Virus record (IMG/VR): IMGVR_UViG_3300047276_000227
Location: 1 to 21,414 of that record
Direction: 5' to 3' (one strand)
Source: a virus
Length of the DNA stretch: 21,414 bases
Each line of letters begins with the position of its first letter. The stretch's first letter is position 1. Of this stretch, positions 12,266 to 20,695 are shown one piece after another. The translations under genes were made by a program, and so were the position numbers. The notes under the pieces were generated by a model. That model made no database searches. It had not been told where the DNA came from and saw only the letters and a list, made by a program, of their open reading frames with translations.

Positions 12266-12601
12266 CTACATATATTGGTTATAAATTTCAGGAAACGTCT
12301 TAATTGCGTCAATACCTTCAAGATACCTTACCGGCGAACTTCTTGCCGGGATGTCATCATGTACTTCTGTGTATACCAAAAACGGGAACTTAGTTACCGG
12401 CGGCAATTGATTTTGCGGAGCGGTAAACCATGAATTAACTGCTGACAAAACTTCAGGGTGCTGACTTGCATCGTTATAAAACAAACGTGTGTAAGGCAAC
12501 CCTGAGTGATCCATAAAGGCGTGAGCCTGGATATTTTCGGCAGGGTTTTCTGCCACTTCTGAAACGTACAAATAAATTTCTTCAAGTTTTTGAATAGCCA
12601 T
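12266..12601 (-). CDS. Hypothetical protein among fibre genes, 111 aa
   Basis: A strong AAAGGAG precedes the ATG. The sequence has two parts: EEIYLYVSEVAENPAENIQAHAFMDHSGLPYTRLFYNDASQHPEVLSAVNSWF, and FPFLVYTEVHDDIPARSSPVRYLEGIDAIKTFPEIY. The second has a loose thioredoxin/glutaredoxin feel (Pro before a strand, LPYTRLFY), but the CxxC active site is absent, so I do not assign a function. It lies 8 bases upstream of the collagen-like fibre gene and 15 after the 638-aa fibre gene, suggesting a fibre assembly or accessory role. Confidence 0.65.
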   Translation of the reverse strand: MAIQKLEEIYLYVSEVAENPAENIQAHAFMDHSGLPYTRLFYNDASQHPEVLSAVNSWFTAPQNQLPPVTKFPFLVYTEVHDDIPARSSPVRYLEGIDAIKTFPEIYNQYM

Positions 12602-12616
12602 TGTTCACTCCTTTCT

Positions 12617-14533
12617 TTAAGAAACATTAGCCATTGCAAAGGTTCCAAACCAGAAGGAACCGCCGTTTACCGTAAAGAATGTAAGCACATCAATTTGGTT
12701 TGCGCCAGTAGAAAGAATTGGCGCAGTACCATCTGTGTATTTTGCGTTTGTAAATGATGCGGTTCGATTTCCGCTTCCGTCCTGACGCAAAATAATTGTC
12801 ACGTTTTTTGCAATTCCTGACGATGGCGCATTTGTAAATGTAAATGTTACGTTTGTGCCAAGTGTAATGTCAAAAATGTTGCTCAGTGACAAATTAATAT
12901 TGTAGGTACTTGTTGAAACTGTGCCAACAGTAGTAACTGTTTCGTTATAAGCCTGTAACTGTTTGTTTGTAAGTGTTTGAGCATCTGTGGTCCCAACAAT
13001 GTCACCAGTTGGAGATGTTTTACTAGTTCCCCAAGCAGTTCCGGTTGAAACCGCAATTCCAGCGCCGGGATAAACCTGTGCGCTACCACTCCAAGGCACA
13101 TTAACTACTGCCTGACCAGCAGAGTTGACTTGCAAAGCATACGTTCTATCTGCGGTTGATGTAACTGCATTTGCCGCAGTTGTTTGAACAGTATCGGACC
13201 CCAATTCAATTAACCCAAGCGTAGTGCTTGTGGCCAATGAATAAGTTGTTCCAGTAACGGTAAAGTTTGGATATGTGCCGGTAATACTTACGCCGCCTGA
13301 CCCCGTTAATGCAACTACTTGATCGGGAGCAGAATTGGTAATTGTAAAATTTGGGTATGTGCCGCTAGTGCTAATTCCTGTGCCAGCAGTCAAAACTACC
13401 GTTTGATCGGGTGCGGTATTGGTAATAGTTACGTTGCCAGTTGCACCCGAAACGGAAATGCCTGTACCTGCAACATTGCTTAACACACCAGCATTGGCAA
13501 CAGTAATAGAACCTGCGCCTTCAGTAATGGTAATGCCTGTGCCGTCCGTTAAGTTGGCGTTTTTCCAAACACCTGCGGTTGCATCATAAATTAACGTATT
13601 GCCGGACGTTGGGCTAGTAATAAGAACATTATGTAACTCGTCTAATTCCCAGCCGTTAGAAATGTGAACAAAAATTTCACCTGCTGACGCATTTACAAAA
13701 ATAACCCAACCCAAAAACACCGTGTGTGCGGGTGCAGGTGGACGGGTTGCAGTAAATTGTCCCGCAGTAGATGACAACCAAATTGGTTGACCTGCGGTAA
13801 ATGCTGAAGTATCTAACCCACGAACTAAGCCAAAAGTACAAATAAACCCTTCTGCACCGTTTGCAATATCTTCTGTTGCAACACCTAATGTGCCAGCAGA
13901 AAGTGGTTCCGAATCTGCATCGGCTAACGCTACGCTAGGACGTTGACCCTGTGCGCCATTAACTGCAACAACAGATCCAGCAGTAATAGTTGAGCCAGTT
14001 CCGTTGTATACCAACGCAATGTTTTCTTGCCCAAGTTGTAGCGTAGTGTCTGCATTTAGAATAACACTTGGGCTTTGATTCCCGCTATCCCAAAAAACTG
14101 ACCCGGTAGCGGTTGGTGCGCTAGTGGGGGTAGTGTCAAAAGTGATGCCGTTAACATTAGACAAGTTGCCGTTGTCATCTTGTGTAATGTTTCCGTTTTG
14201 GATTAGTAAACCAGTAGTTCCGTCAAACCGAACTAACGCATTATCCGTTGACGATGCAGGCCCAACTACGTCGCCCGAACCGCCGCCACCACCAGTTGAA
14301 TTGATCCAATTAGTTCCGTCATATTTAAGAATCTGATTGGTTGTTGGGCTTGTAATTGCAACATCCGCAAGTGCAGATAATTTGCCGCCACCAATTTGAA
14401 CAACAGTACTTCCGTTGTTTGTGTAAATCTTTTGATCTGTGTTGTTAATGGCTATTTCGCCACTAACAATATCGGATGTGGTTGGAACTTTACCAGCGAC
14501 ACTTGAACGCTTGGGTTTGATTATATTTGCCAT
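12617..14533 (-). CDS. Tail fibre protein, 638 aa
   Basis: The N-terminus, MANIIKPKRSSVAGKVPTTSDIVSGEIAINNTDQKIYTNNGSTVVQIG, resembles the Mtd-like virion-attachment domain of phage fibres ('IKRS...P....L..GE.A.N..D..IY'). The body is Ser/Thr/Gly/Asn-rich beta structure with repeated units: a 'LxxLxxVxITSPTxxxxLxYDxTxxxWxN' motif occurs twice (about 52-80 and near 300), and 'LTAGTGIS.SGTYPNFTITNSAPDQVV' is repeated three times in the middle. The C-terminus (FTFTNAPSSGIAKNVTIILRQDGSGNR...DVLTFFTVNGGSFWFG) looks like a folded tip domain. It would be trimeric at the tail tip. A terminator sits just before its start. Confidence 0.85.
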   Translation of the reverse strand: MANIIKPKRSSVAGKVPTTSDIVSGEIAINNTDQKIYTNNGSTVVQIGGGKLSALADVAITSPTTNQILKYDGTNWINSTGGGGGSGDVVGPASSTDNALVRFDGTTGLLIQNGNITQDDNGNLSNVNGITFDTTPTSAPTATGSVFWDSGNQSPSVILNADTTLQLGQENIALVYNGTGSTITAGSVVAVNGAQGQRPSVALADADSEPLSAGTLGVATEDIANGAEGFICTFGLVRGLDTSAFTAGQPIWLSSTAGQFTATRPPAPAHTVFLGWVIFVNASAGEIFVHISNGWELDELHNVLITSPTSGNTLIYDATAGVWKNANLTDGTGITITEGAGSITVANAGVLSNVAGTGISVSGATGNVTITNTAPDQTVVLTAGTGISTSGTYPNFTITNSAPDQVVALTGSGGVSITGTYPNFTVTGTTYSLATSTTLGLIELGSDTVQTTAANAVTSTADRTYALQVNSAGQAVVNVPWSGSAQVYPGAGIAVSTGTAWGTSKTSPTGDIVGTTDAQTLTNKQLQAYNETVTTVGTVSTSTYNINLSLSNIFDITLGTNVTFTFTNAPSSGIAKNVTIILRQDGSGNRTASFTNAKYTDGTAPILSTGANQIDVLTFFTVNGGSFWFGTFAMANVS

Positions 14534-14546
14534 AGAAATGACCTCT

Positions 14547-14570
14547 AAAAAAGCCCCCTAAAAAGGGGGC
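14547..14570 (-). terminator. Intrinsic terminator between two fibre genes
   Basis: On the minus strand GCCCCC-TTTTTA-GGGGGC is followed by six T (14552 down to 14547). It lies after the stop of the 404-aa fibre gene and only 13 bases before the ATG of the 638-aa fibre gene. No strong promoter is seen between them, so partial readthrough would set the ratio of the two fibres. Confidence 0.85.
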
Positions 14571-14585
14571 ATATCCAACAATTAT

Positions 14586-15800
14586 TTAGAACGTACCGCC
14601 ATCAATTGTGATGCCGTCAAAGGTTGCTAGGTTAGTAACCGAACCACCTGTAATTGCTACGTTGTTTGCATCTTGCGTACTCATTGTTCCCAAACCGGAA
14701 ACTTGAGTATTTGCAATTGCAATTGGCGTAGCCGCAAGAGCAGTTAATTGACCTTGAGCATTTACAGTAGCAGTAAGCGTATTTGATGCAGATCCATAAG
14801 CACCAGCAACAACTGCCGTATTAGTAATGCTGAAAGTATTACCAATTAGGCTAAGACCAGTACCGGCAACATAACTTCCAGCGCCACTGAACTGAGCAAA
14901 CGTAACAGGAGTTGTACCTAATGTGCCGCCAGCATCGACAGTACACACCCAGCCTGTATCCGCAAGGGTTGCGCCCTGCTCAACAAATGTAAATGCTGAA
15001 ACTAAATCAGCCCAAGTGTCAGCATCAGGGGCGCGTGTCCACGATCCAGAAGCCGCAACGTAAATACCGTTGTCTGCTGGTGCAGTTTGGTTTTTAACAA
15101 GAATACGATCACCGGCGGTAAGAGCAGATGCCCACTCACCACCTGTTTGAGTTGCCAAACCGGACAACGTAATGTCACCAGTAGTTGCGTATAAGCAAGA
15201 TGCTTTTACATCAAGACCTTGTGCAACTGAGTCAACATAATATTTAGTAGCCGCGTCTTGCGGTCCAGTAGGATCAGCAAGGTTCGTGATCTTGTAACCA
15301 TTCATGCTGAAATCAGCAGTTGTAGTGCCAAGGTCAGCAAGAACTGCGGCAGTAGCGGCGGTAACAAGACCTTTGCCGTTTACTGTTACTTTGGTAAATG
15401 ATCCAACATTTGAGTTTACGGTTGCAAGAGTAAGCGCCGCAGATACGTTTGCCGTACCATCAACGCTTGCTAGGGTTGCCGTACCATCGCCAGTAAGATC
15501 AAGATTTCGTGCGGTTGCCCATTTTGTGGCAGTACCAGCATTGCCATCAACAGAGCCGGTGATTGTATTGCTGAATGTCTTAACACCGCCAATTGTTTGA
15601 TTGCTAGACAGATCAACAAACGCTCCGTCACCAGCAATTGGGATAATAGACGTTGCAGAACCACCTGCGCCGCCTGTTCCTGTACCGTAGTACAGAACAT
15701 TCGTTTGTTCGTTAAATGCTAATTCAGCATTTGCTAGTGTAGTTGGTGCGCCTGAACCGCCACCTGCGGCACGGCGTTTGATTCGTATGGTATTAGCCAT
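14586..15800 (-). CDS. Tail fibre protein, 404 aa
   Basis: The N-terminus (MANTIRIKRRAAGGGSGAPTTLANAELAFNEQTNVLYYGTG) is a second copy of the attachment-type domain found on the 638-aa fibre. The shaft contains fibre-repeat elements: NAGTATKWATARNLDLTGDGTATLASVDGTANVSAALTLATV (about 85-127), GYKITNLADPTGPQDAATKYYVD (167-189) and GDRILVKNQTAPADNGIYVAASGSWTRAPDAD (228-259), followed by WVCTVDAGGTLGTTPVTFAQF. All are familiar from phage fibres. The C-terminus ends TFDGITIDGGTF, close to the ADGGNF ending of the upstream 81-aa protein. AAGGAG precedes the ATG. Confidence 0.88.
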   Translation of the reverse strand: MANTIRIKRRAAGGGSGAPTTLANAELAFNEQTNVLYYGTGTGGAGGSATSIIPIAGDGAFVDLSSNQTIGGVKTFSNTITGSVDGNAGTATKWATARNLDLTGDGTATLASVDGTANVSAALTLATVNSNVGSFTKVTVNGKGLVTAATAAVLADLGTTTADFSMNGYKITNLADPTGPQDAATKYYVDSVAQGLDVKASCLYATTGDITLSGLATQTGGEWASALTAGDRILVKNQTAPADNGIYVAASGSWTRAPDADTWADLVSAFTFVEQGATLADTGWVCTVDAGGTLGTTPVTFAQFSGAGSYVAGTGLSLIGNTFSITNTAVVAGAYGSASNTLTATVNAQGQLTALAATPIAIANTQVSGLGTMSTQDANNVAITGGSVTNLATFDGITIDGGTF

Positions 15801-15809
15801 GATTACTCC

Positions 15810-16055
15810 TTAAAAGTTGCCGCCATCGGCGATTTCAGTTTGGGGGATATTGGTCCATTGGTTACTTACAAACATAAGAGCATCGTAATTCTGTGCGCTA
15901 GTAATGCTTATGGGGTAACCGCCTATTGTGTTTGGCCCAGGAGGGCCGGGTGGCCCAACTACGCCTCTGTTAATTTGTATTGTCTGCCTAACAGGTGGCG
16001 TTACCTGTACTGTTAGATTGTTTGCATCTTGTACGTTTACATTTAAGGTTGCCAT
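15810..16055 (-). CDS. Small structural protein with collagen-like triplets, 81 aa
   Basis: An N-terminal beta segment (MATLNVNVQDANNLTVQVTPPVRQTIQINRG) is followed by GPPGPPGPN, three Gly-Pro-Pro-type triplets, and a C-terminal domain GGYPISITSAQNYDALMFVSNQWTNIPQTEIADGGNF. The last domain resembles the 'ITSxxxxxxLxYxxxxWxN' repeat in the 638-aa fibre and ends like the 404-aa fibre. It is probably a minor fibre or connector of the baseplate. Its start comes two bases after the stop of the BppU-like gene. A GPP repeat is an unusually good hydroxylation target. Confidence 0.75.
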   Translation of the reverse strand: MATLNVNVQDANNLTVQVTPPVRQTIQINRGVVGPPGPPGPNTIGGYPISITSAQNYDALMFVSNQWTNIPQTEIADGGNF

Positions 16056-16057
16056 TT

Positions 16058-16543
16058 TTATACCTTAACAATGCCATCGGAACGCACGATAAATAGCAAA
16101 AAAATAATATTGTCATCAGCAGGTGTTGTTCCAGCCGCTGGAAACGCAATTCTAATAACGCCCGAAAATCCAGCGCCATTTATTGCATCAATGTTCATAT
16201 CTGGGTCACTAGAAATAATTGACCAAGCAGAATCATCAATAACTAACGTAAACGATCCATTTGCATCGTCACGATTTGCAATCGTTAAGTTAATAGGCGT
16301 TGGAGTTGGCGTGTAGTTGCCAATATCAAAAGTTAACCCGTAACGAGAATCTTTGACGTTTGAAAGAACTCGTCTAACAATCTGCGCGGTGATTGTTGCT
16401 CCAGTAAGGTCTACTGGGTCATTTGCTTCGTCAGTGAGATCTAAATTCCAATAGGTCTTTTGGTTGTAGACCAACTCACCAGCAATAATTGGATTGTCAA
16501 AACCGCTAACTTGTGTCAGCGAGTTTTTATTAAATACTGCCAT
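16058..16543 (-). CDS. BppU-like N-terminal domain protein, 161 aa
   Basis: This protein reads as an Ig-like beta-sandwich: VYNQKTYWNLDLTDEANDPVDLTGATITAQIVRRV (27-60), then NRDDANGSFTLVIDDSAW (89-107) and IRIAFPAAGTTPADDNIIFLLFIVRSDGIVKV. The 'DLTGATITAQI... NGSFTLVID' pattern recalls the N-terminal domain of baseplate upper proteins (BppU/DUF2479-like) that attach fibres. It sits between the J-linked genes and the fibres, which fits a connector. The assignment is by pattern only. A short hairpin (CCGC-GCACTC-GCGG, 16568-16581) lies in its leader. Confidence 0.6.
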   Translation of the reverse strand: MAVFNKNSLTQVSGFDNPIIAGELVYNQKTYWNLDLTDEANDPVDLTGATITAQIVRRVLSNVKDSRYGLTFDIGNYTPTPTPINLTIANRDDANGSFTLVIDDSAWSIISSDPDMNIDAINGAGFSGVIRIAFPAAGTTPADDNIIFLLFIVRSDGIVKV

Positions 16544-16622
16544 GATTTCCCTTTCCCGGTTTTACCTCCGCGCACTCGCGGTAAGGCTCATCATGTCTTG
16601 TGATGTAAATTTTACTGTGTTT

Positions 16623-16913
16623 TTAAGGTTTTGGATATTGATCTTTTACATTTTTGATCAACGTGTAAAACGGCTCTACTTTTGGCAAAACGCCTTGATC
16701 CATACCATGCCAAAGCATATCCATTTGATCCCCAATATAGGGGTAGGCCTTAAACCGTTCTTCTGCATAAGTTGGCGGCGGCTTTGGCGCAAACTGTAAA
16801 TCGGCAGGGGGGTCACCAGCAAAGACTTCGCATCCTTCAAAAGTTGGAAGTTCATCGCCTTGGGAGTTACCCCAATAAATTAAGTATCCGTCTTTGGTTG
16901 CGTAATACTTCAT
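16623..16913 (-). CDS. Small tail/fibre assembly-type protein, 96 aa
   Basis: The N-terminal part (MKYYATKDGYLIYWGNSQGDELPTFEGCEVFAGDPPADL) is a small beta domain. The C-terminal TYAEERFKAYPYIGDQMDMLWHGMDQGVLPKVEPFYTLIKNVKDQYPKP matches the phage pattern 'Y...R...YP.IGDQLD.LWHG......I..VK..YPKP', usually annotated as a tail assembly chaperone or XkdW-like. It likely helps fibre or tail-tip folding and is not necessarily in the virion. The ATG overlaps the J stop (ATGA). Confidence 0.7.
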   Translation of the reverse strand: MKYYATKDGYLIYWGNSQGDELPTFEGCEVFAGDPPADLQFAPKPPPTYAEERFKAYPYIGDQMDMLWHGMDQGVLPKVEPFYTLIKNVKDQYPKP

Positions 16914-19900
16914 CGTTTTGTACCTAATATTGTTAATCCACCGTAGCCAAAAGAAACCGTACTGTTAGCACCTGCCCATTGAACATAATAGGTTGCCGTA
17001 GTTCCAGCCGCTAAAGTGTCAAAAAACTGGAAACTTGGGAAGTCTAAGAACGCTCCAACACCACCATAATCAATTAAAGTTGTTGCGCCTTTTTGTACTC
17101 GATAAAAGGTTTGCACCGCACCCCCTGAATATCCAACCCGTCCAGCAAACAATCCAATAATTCCCATGCTGACACCAGCAGGTGCGGTAACTGTTATTGA
17201 CACAATATCTAAATAAGCACCAATACCAGCACCAGTTTTAGTTCCTGACCAAGAAGTATTAAGAGGAACTGTTACTGCATTAAGATTGATATTGCCCGTA
17301 GCAATTAAGTCTCCGCTTACCTCAAGACCTGTGCCGTTCCAAAGCATATATTTGTCCGAAGGGTTTCCAAATCGGAAAGTCCCATTGGTCAAATCCATCC
17401 ATGTGCCAATACCGGTAGTAAATCCAGTTGCCGCACCACCTCTTAAAATACCAGCCGTTAATGTTCCTACGTTTGCGGTAATTGCTGATAGGGTTCCTAC
17501 TTTTAGAGATGAAATGTAAGGCGTAGACCAAACGGTTTGATTGGTTGACGGGTTATAAATACCATCAGACTGGTACAAACTGTTAGTGCTTGATGGGCTA
17601 GGATCTGTGCCTGACCAAGTTGCCGCAAAACCCCAAGTTGATGATGACTGCGCTGAAGAAGGAAATGTTGCCGATCCACTAGTGGTAATTGTTCCAGCAA
17701 CCGGAGTTGGATTGCCTGATACCCGTGCAAAACACACTCGCGCAGAAGATCCGTTAGTACCTGCCGCACCAGTTGCACCGGTTGCACCTGCCGGTCCAGT
17801 TTCTCCAGAATAACCAACCGCAGAAATGCTTGCCGTTGTCCAATTGATGGTGCTGGTAGATACGTTTGCCGCTTGAACTAAATTAACTCTTGCGGCCCAT
17901 AATGTATATCCAGTGCTTGGCGCAGTTCCACTAACAGTAGACCATCCAGCAGGTGTTGAAGTAAATGTATTAGTAGACCAAGTATAAGTAGACGTTCCGC
18001 TTGGACCTGCCGGGATTGTTACTGCCCACTGATAAATAGTTGGGTTTGCTGACTGAATGCCATTTGTACCTGCCGCTCCGTTTTGACTAACGGATTGAAC
18101 GGTAAAGCCTGTGCTCCAATCAACTGTTGTTGATACTGTTGATCCGGTTGCAGTTATTGATTTTGTTGCACTCCACAACTGTATGTTTGGCGTTCCTGGG
18201 TTAGCAGAAATAGTTGTTGACCAACCATTAGTTCCTGTATAAGAAGCGTTTGATCCTGTTGCCCAAGTATAAGTTGAAGTCCCATTTGGATTTCCAGGCG
18301 TAACGGTTGACCACTGATAAAGACTTACAATTGCAGTTTTGTCACCAGAAGTTCCAGTTGCTCCTTGCTGATTAAATGTTAGTTGGCAAATTGCGTTTGC
18401 TGACTGAGTAACAATTCCTGAATTGTCTTTGTATCGAATTGGAACATCAATTGTTGCAGGATTGCCCGACATTGCGGTAGGTTGCGGGAAAACGGCATAG
18501 TTCCCACCGTCTGTTGGGCTACCAACTGTTATGTTGGTATTGATAATATCGCCAACACCAGTTGTTGAACTTGCTCCAATACGCCATGTGTTGTTAATAA
18601 ATAATGGGTCAGAGTCAGTTGATGCGGGTATGTAATCAATGGCCGCACCCCCAACAGTTCCATATAACTGTGGCGTAATGCCAGTAAAGTTTGGAGTTGT
18701 TGTGTAAGGAACCTGCAAAACAGGCGGGCTAAATTGAGCAATAAACGCACCTGCCGCAGTTGCAGATGGATTTGGCAACCACGCATAGCCAACTGATGCG
18801 GGTGACAAAATAGATTGCCCGTTTTGATTGCCAACTTTAAAAGCAAAGTAATACGTTGCAGTTGGAAGTATTACGTTTGTAAATTTAACAGTTGATCCGT
18901 TTGCATAGGCTTGCGAATTACTGATTGTTTGAGTTGCTAATAATTGCCAATCGGTAGCCGATGGACTTGCAATAGTTGTGTAGTAAAGAAACAGTGTTGT
19001 TACACGGCCAGTTGCTGGCACTACACAATCAACGCTAAAGGTTGGAACTGCGGCAGTAGGCAATTGATCCGAAATTGTAGGAGCCAACAAAGCACTAAAA
19101 AAGTTAGGGCTAGGAATGTCTGTGTTAGGCGATGGCTCAAACTCTGTTATTGGTTTGTCATCGTAAACCTGTACGTTGTATTCGCTTAACTCTAATTGAG
19201 CGCCAAGAGATCCGTCCTCAAGAGAAGCCTCGTTTACCTTAATTACACGGAAAAGTTTGTTTGTCCATCCATAAACCGCATTAGTAACAGATACAACATC
19301 CCCGGCATTTGCTTGAATTCCGTAATACGTTGTTTTAATTGTGACAAGCAAATCTTCACGCGCTTGCTCAATAATTCGATTTGCTAGATATTGGGCTTGA
19401 ACAGAGTCATTAACTAAATCAAAAGAAGTTGTGTATTTGTTAACCGGTTCATTTGGATATAGGAGTGCGGCAGGTGTTTCAATAAACACATACGCCGGTA
19501 TGTCTTTGTTTAGTTTGTTGGGGAACGAAACTTCAATTTGATTAATTGACTGAGTAATATCAACCGTACTTACACGAATGTCACCAATAATATTTGAATC
19601 GTTAAAAGCAAGGGCCGCGCTTTCTGCTTTATTGATAACAATAGCCCACTGCCCAGTTGGGGCTTCGTAAGACATCCATGAATCACAAGCAACAAGAATG
19701 TTGTCAATGTTTTCAAGAACATTTACACCCGTATCTAAAACACCGTTAATTCGATAGCGGGGCTGAGTTGACGGGTTGCCGTTGTTATCTGTAAATGTAA
19801 TTAATTGGTCTGAGTATGTATTAAGAGCAGATGCACTAGATGATGACAAATATGCCGCATCTACCGCGCCGCCATATTTTTCATTGTTTAGATAGTCATA

Positions 19901-20695
19901 CCAAACATCCCCTGGCTTTGCAACGCCAGCGCCGTTTAAATAATGTTTGGCATAAAAAGTAATTGGCTGAAGTCCTGTTGCATCGTCTTCTTGGCTATAA
20001 ATAAGTTTAACAATTGCAAATGCCAGTCCATTCATCTGTCTATTAGATGACGGCCATGCCAATGCTGACGGAGCATCATTTGCAACACTTACAATGGTAT
20101 TTGGCAAACCGCTTCCTGGGCTTGTACCGCCATTGTCTAGATTTGTAATTATTCCGTTTTCATCCGATCTGTACAAGTAAATGTAAAGATTGTCGGCAAT
20201 TTTTGTATCTACGTTTCCAGCGCCGTCTGTTAACGACACTACTTTTGCGTATTCTGTTGAACTAAATGTTATTAAACGGTCACCGTAATAAAACTTTGTT
20301 TTGTCAAACGTAAACTGTCCGTTTGGCGATACATTAGAAATCGCCATTGTGTACCACATTATTTTTTGATTGCTACTTAATACGGCATCAACAAATACGC
20401 CGCCTAACCAAGCATCTCCGTAAACAACTGGAATGCTATTTGTGCTTGACGGCGGGATTTGTTGACGAACTCCGTTGTCAACATTCTTTGGCATTTTCTT
20501 GCCAAATACACGGGTAACAATAGTTGACACTGCAAAGTTAATAGCAAATGCCGCGGCAAGCATTCCTGGCGTAAACGCGGCTAAAGTTACGGCTCCTAAC
20601 CCATAATAAGCGGCAACAATCATAGTTCCAACCGCATACGCCGGTTGGCTTACTAACATCAAGAAAACTGCCGGTAGCAGAAACTTTTTCATCAT
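16910..20695 (-). CDS. J-like tail tip / host-recognition protein, 1261 aa
   Basis: I chose the ATG at 20693-20695 (complement), overlapping the GNAT stop (ATGA); a TTG three codons earlier is less likely. The first 21 residues look like a Sec signal peptide (KKFLLPAVFLMLVSQPAYA), followed by a hydrophobic stretch to about residue 65. IPVVYGDAWLGGVFVDAV (about 88-105) and VLENIDNILVACDSWMSYEAPTGQWAIVINKAES (about 330-363) are tail-tip J / Phage-tail_3 features. From about 785 two Trp-rich repeats of roughly 90 residues ('YQWS...GTSTYTW...W') precede a collagen-like GETGPAGATGATGAAG linker. A DUF1983-like ITANVGTLTAG segment and a receptor-type C-terminal domain follow. It is the central tip protein and contacts the host. 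Confidence 0.88.
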   Translation of the reverse strand: MMKKFLLPAVFLMLVSQPAYAVGTMIVAAYYGLGAVTLAAFTPGMLAAAFAINFAVSTIVTRVFGKKMPKNVDNGVRQQIPPSSTNSIPVVYGDAWLGGVFVDAVLSSNQKIMWYTMAISNVSPNGQFTFDKTKFYYGDRLITFSSTEYAKVVSLTDGAGNVDTKIADNLYIYLYRSDENGIITNLDNGGTSPGSGLPNTIVSVANDAPSALAWPSSNRQMNGLAFAIVKLIYSQEDDATGLQPITFYAKHYLNGAGVAKPGDVWYDYLNNEKYGGAVDAAYLSSSSASALNTYSDQLITFTDNNGNPSTQPRYRINGVLDTGVNVLENIDNILVACDSWMSYEAPTGQWAIVINKAESAALAFNDSNIIGDIRVSTVDITQSINQIEVSFPNKLNKDIPAYVFIETPAALLYPNEPVNKYTTSFDLVNDSVQAQYLANRIIEQAREDLLVTIKTTYYGIQANAGDVVSVTNAVYGWTNKLFRVIKVNEASLEDGSLGAQLELSEYNVQVYDDKPITEFEPSPNTDIPSPNFFSALLAPTISDQLPTAAVPTFSVDCVVPATGRVTTLFLYYTTIASPSATDWQLLATQTISNSQAYANGSTVKFTNVILPTATYYFAFKVGNQNGQSILSPASVGYAWLPNPSATAAGAFIAQFSPPVLQVPYTTTPNFTGITPQLYGTVGGAAIDYIPASTDSDPLFINNTWRIGASSTTGVGDIINTNITVGSPTDGGNYAVFPQPTAMSGNPATIDVPIRYKDNSGIVTQSANAICQLTFNQQGATGTSGDKTAIVSLYQWSTVTPGNPNGTSTYTWATGSNASYTGTNGWSTTISANPGTPNIQLWSATKSITATGSTVSTTVDWSTGFTVQSVSQNGAAGTNGIQSANPTIYQWAVTIPAGPSGTSTYTWSTNTFTSTPAGWSTVSGTAPSTGYTLWAARVNLVQAANVSTSTINWTTASISAVGYSGETGPAGATGATGAAGTNGSSARVCFARVSGNPTPVAGTITTSGSATFPSSAQSSSTWGFAATWSGTDPSPSSTNSLYQSDGIYNPSTNQTVWSTPYISSLKVGTLSAITANVGTLTAGILRGGAATGFTTGIGTWMDLTNGTFRFGNPSDKYMLWNGTGLEVSGDLIATGNINLNAVTVPLNTSWSGTKTGAGIGAYLDIVSITVTAPAGVSMGIIGLFAGRVGYSGGAVQTFYRVQKGATTLIDYGGVGAFLDFPSFQFFDTLAAGTTATYYVQWAGANSTVSFGYGGLTILGTKR

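Noticed and set aside
12266-12601. Glutaredoxin/thioredoxin assignment for the 111-aa protein
   Set aside because: No CxxC or single active Cys is present; resemblance is only in loose strand pattern.
12617-15800. Diversity-generating retroelement acting on the Mtd-like fibres
   Set aside because: No reverse transcriptase, accessory gene or template repeat is seen in the window, and the similarity is only to the N-terminal attachment domain.
16564-16585. GC hairpin before the BppU-like start as a terminator
   Set aside because: The stem is only 4 bp and has no T tract on the transcribed strand.
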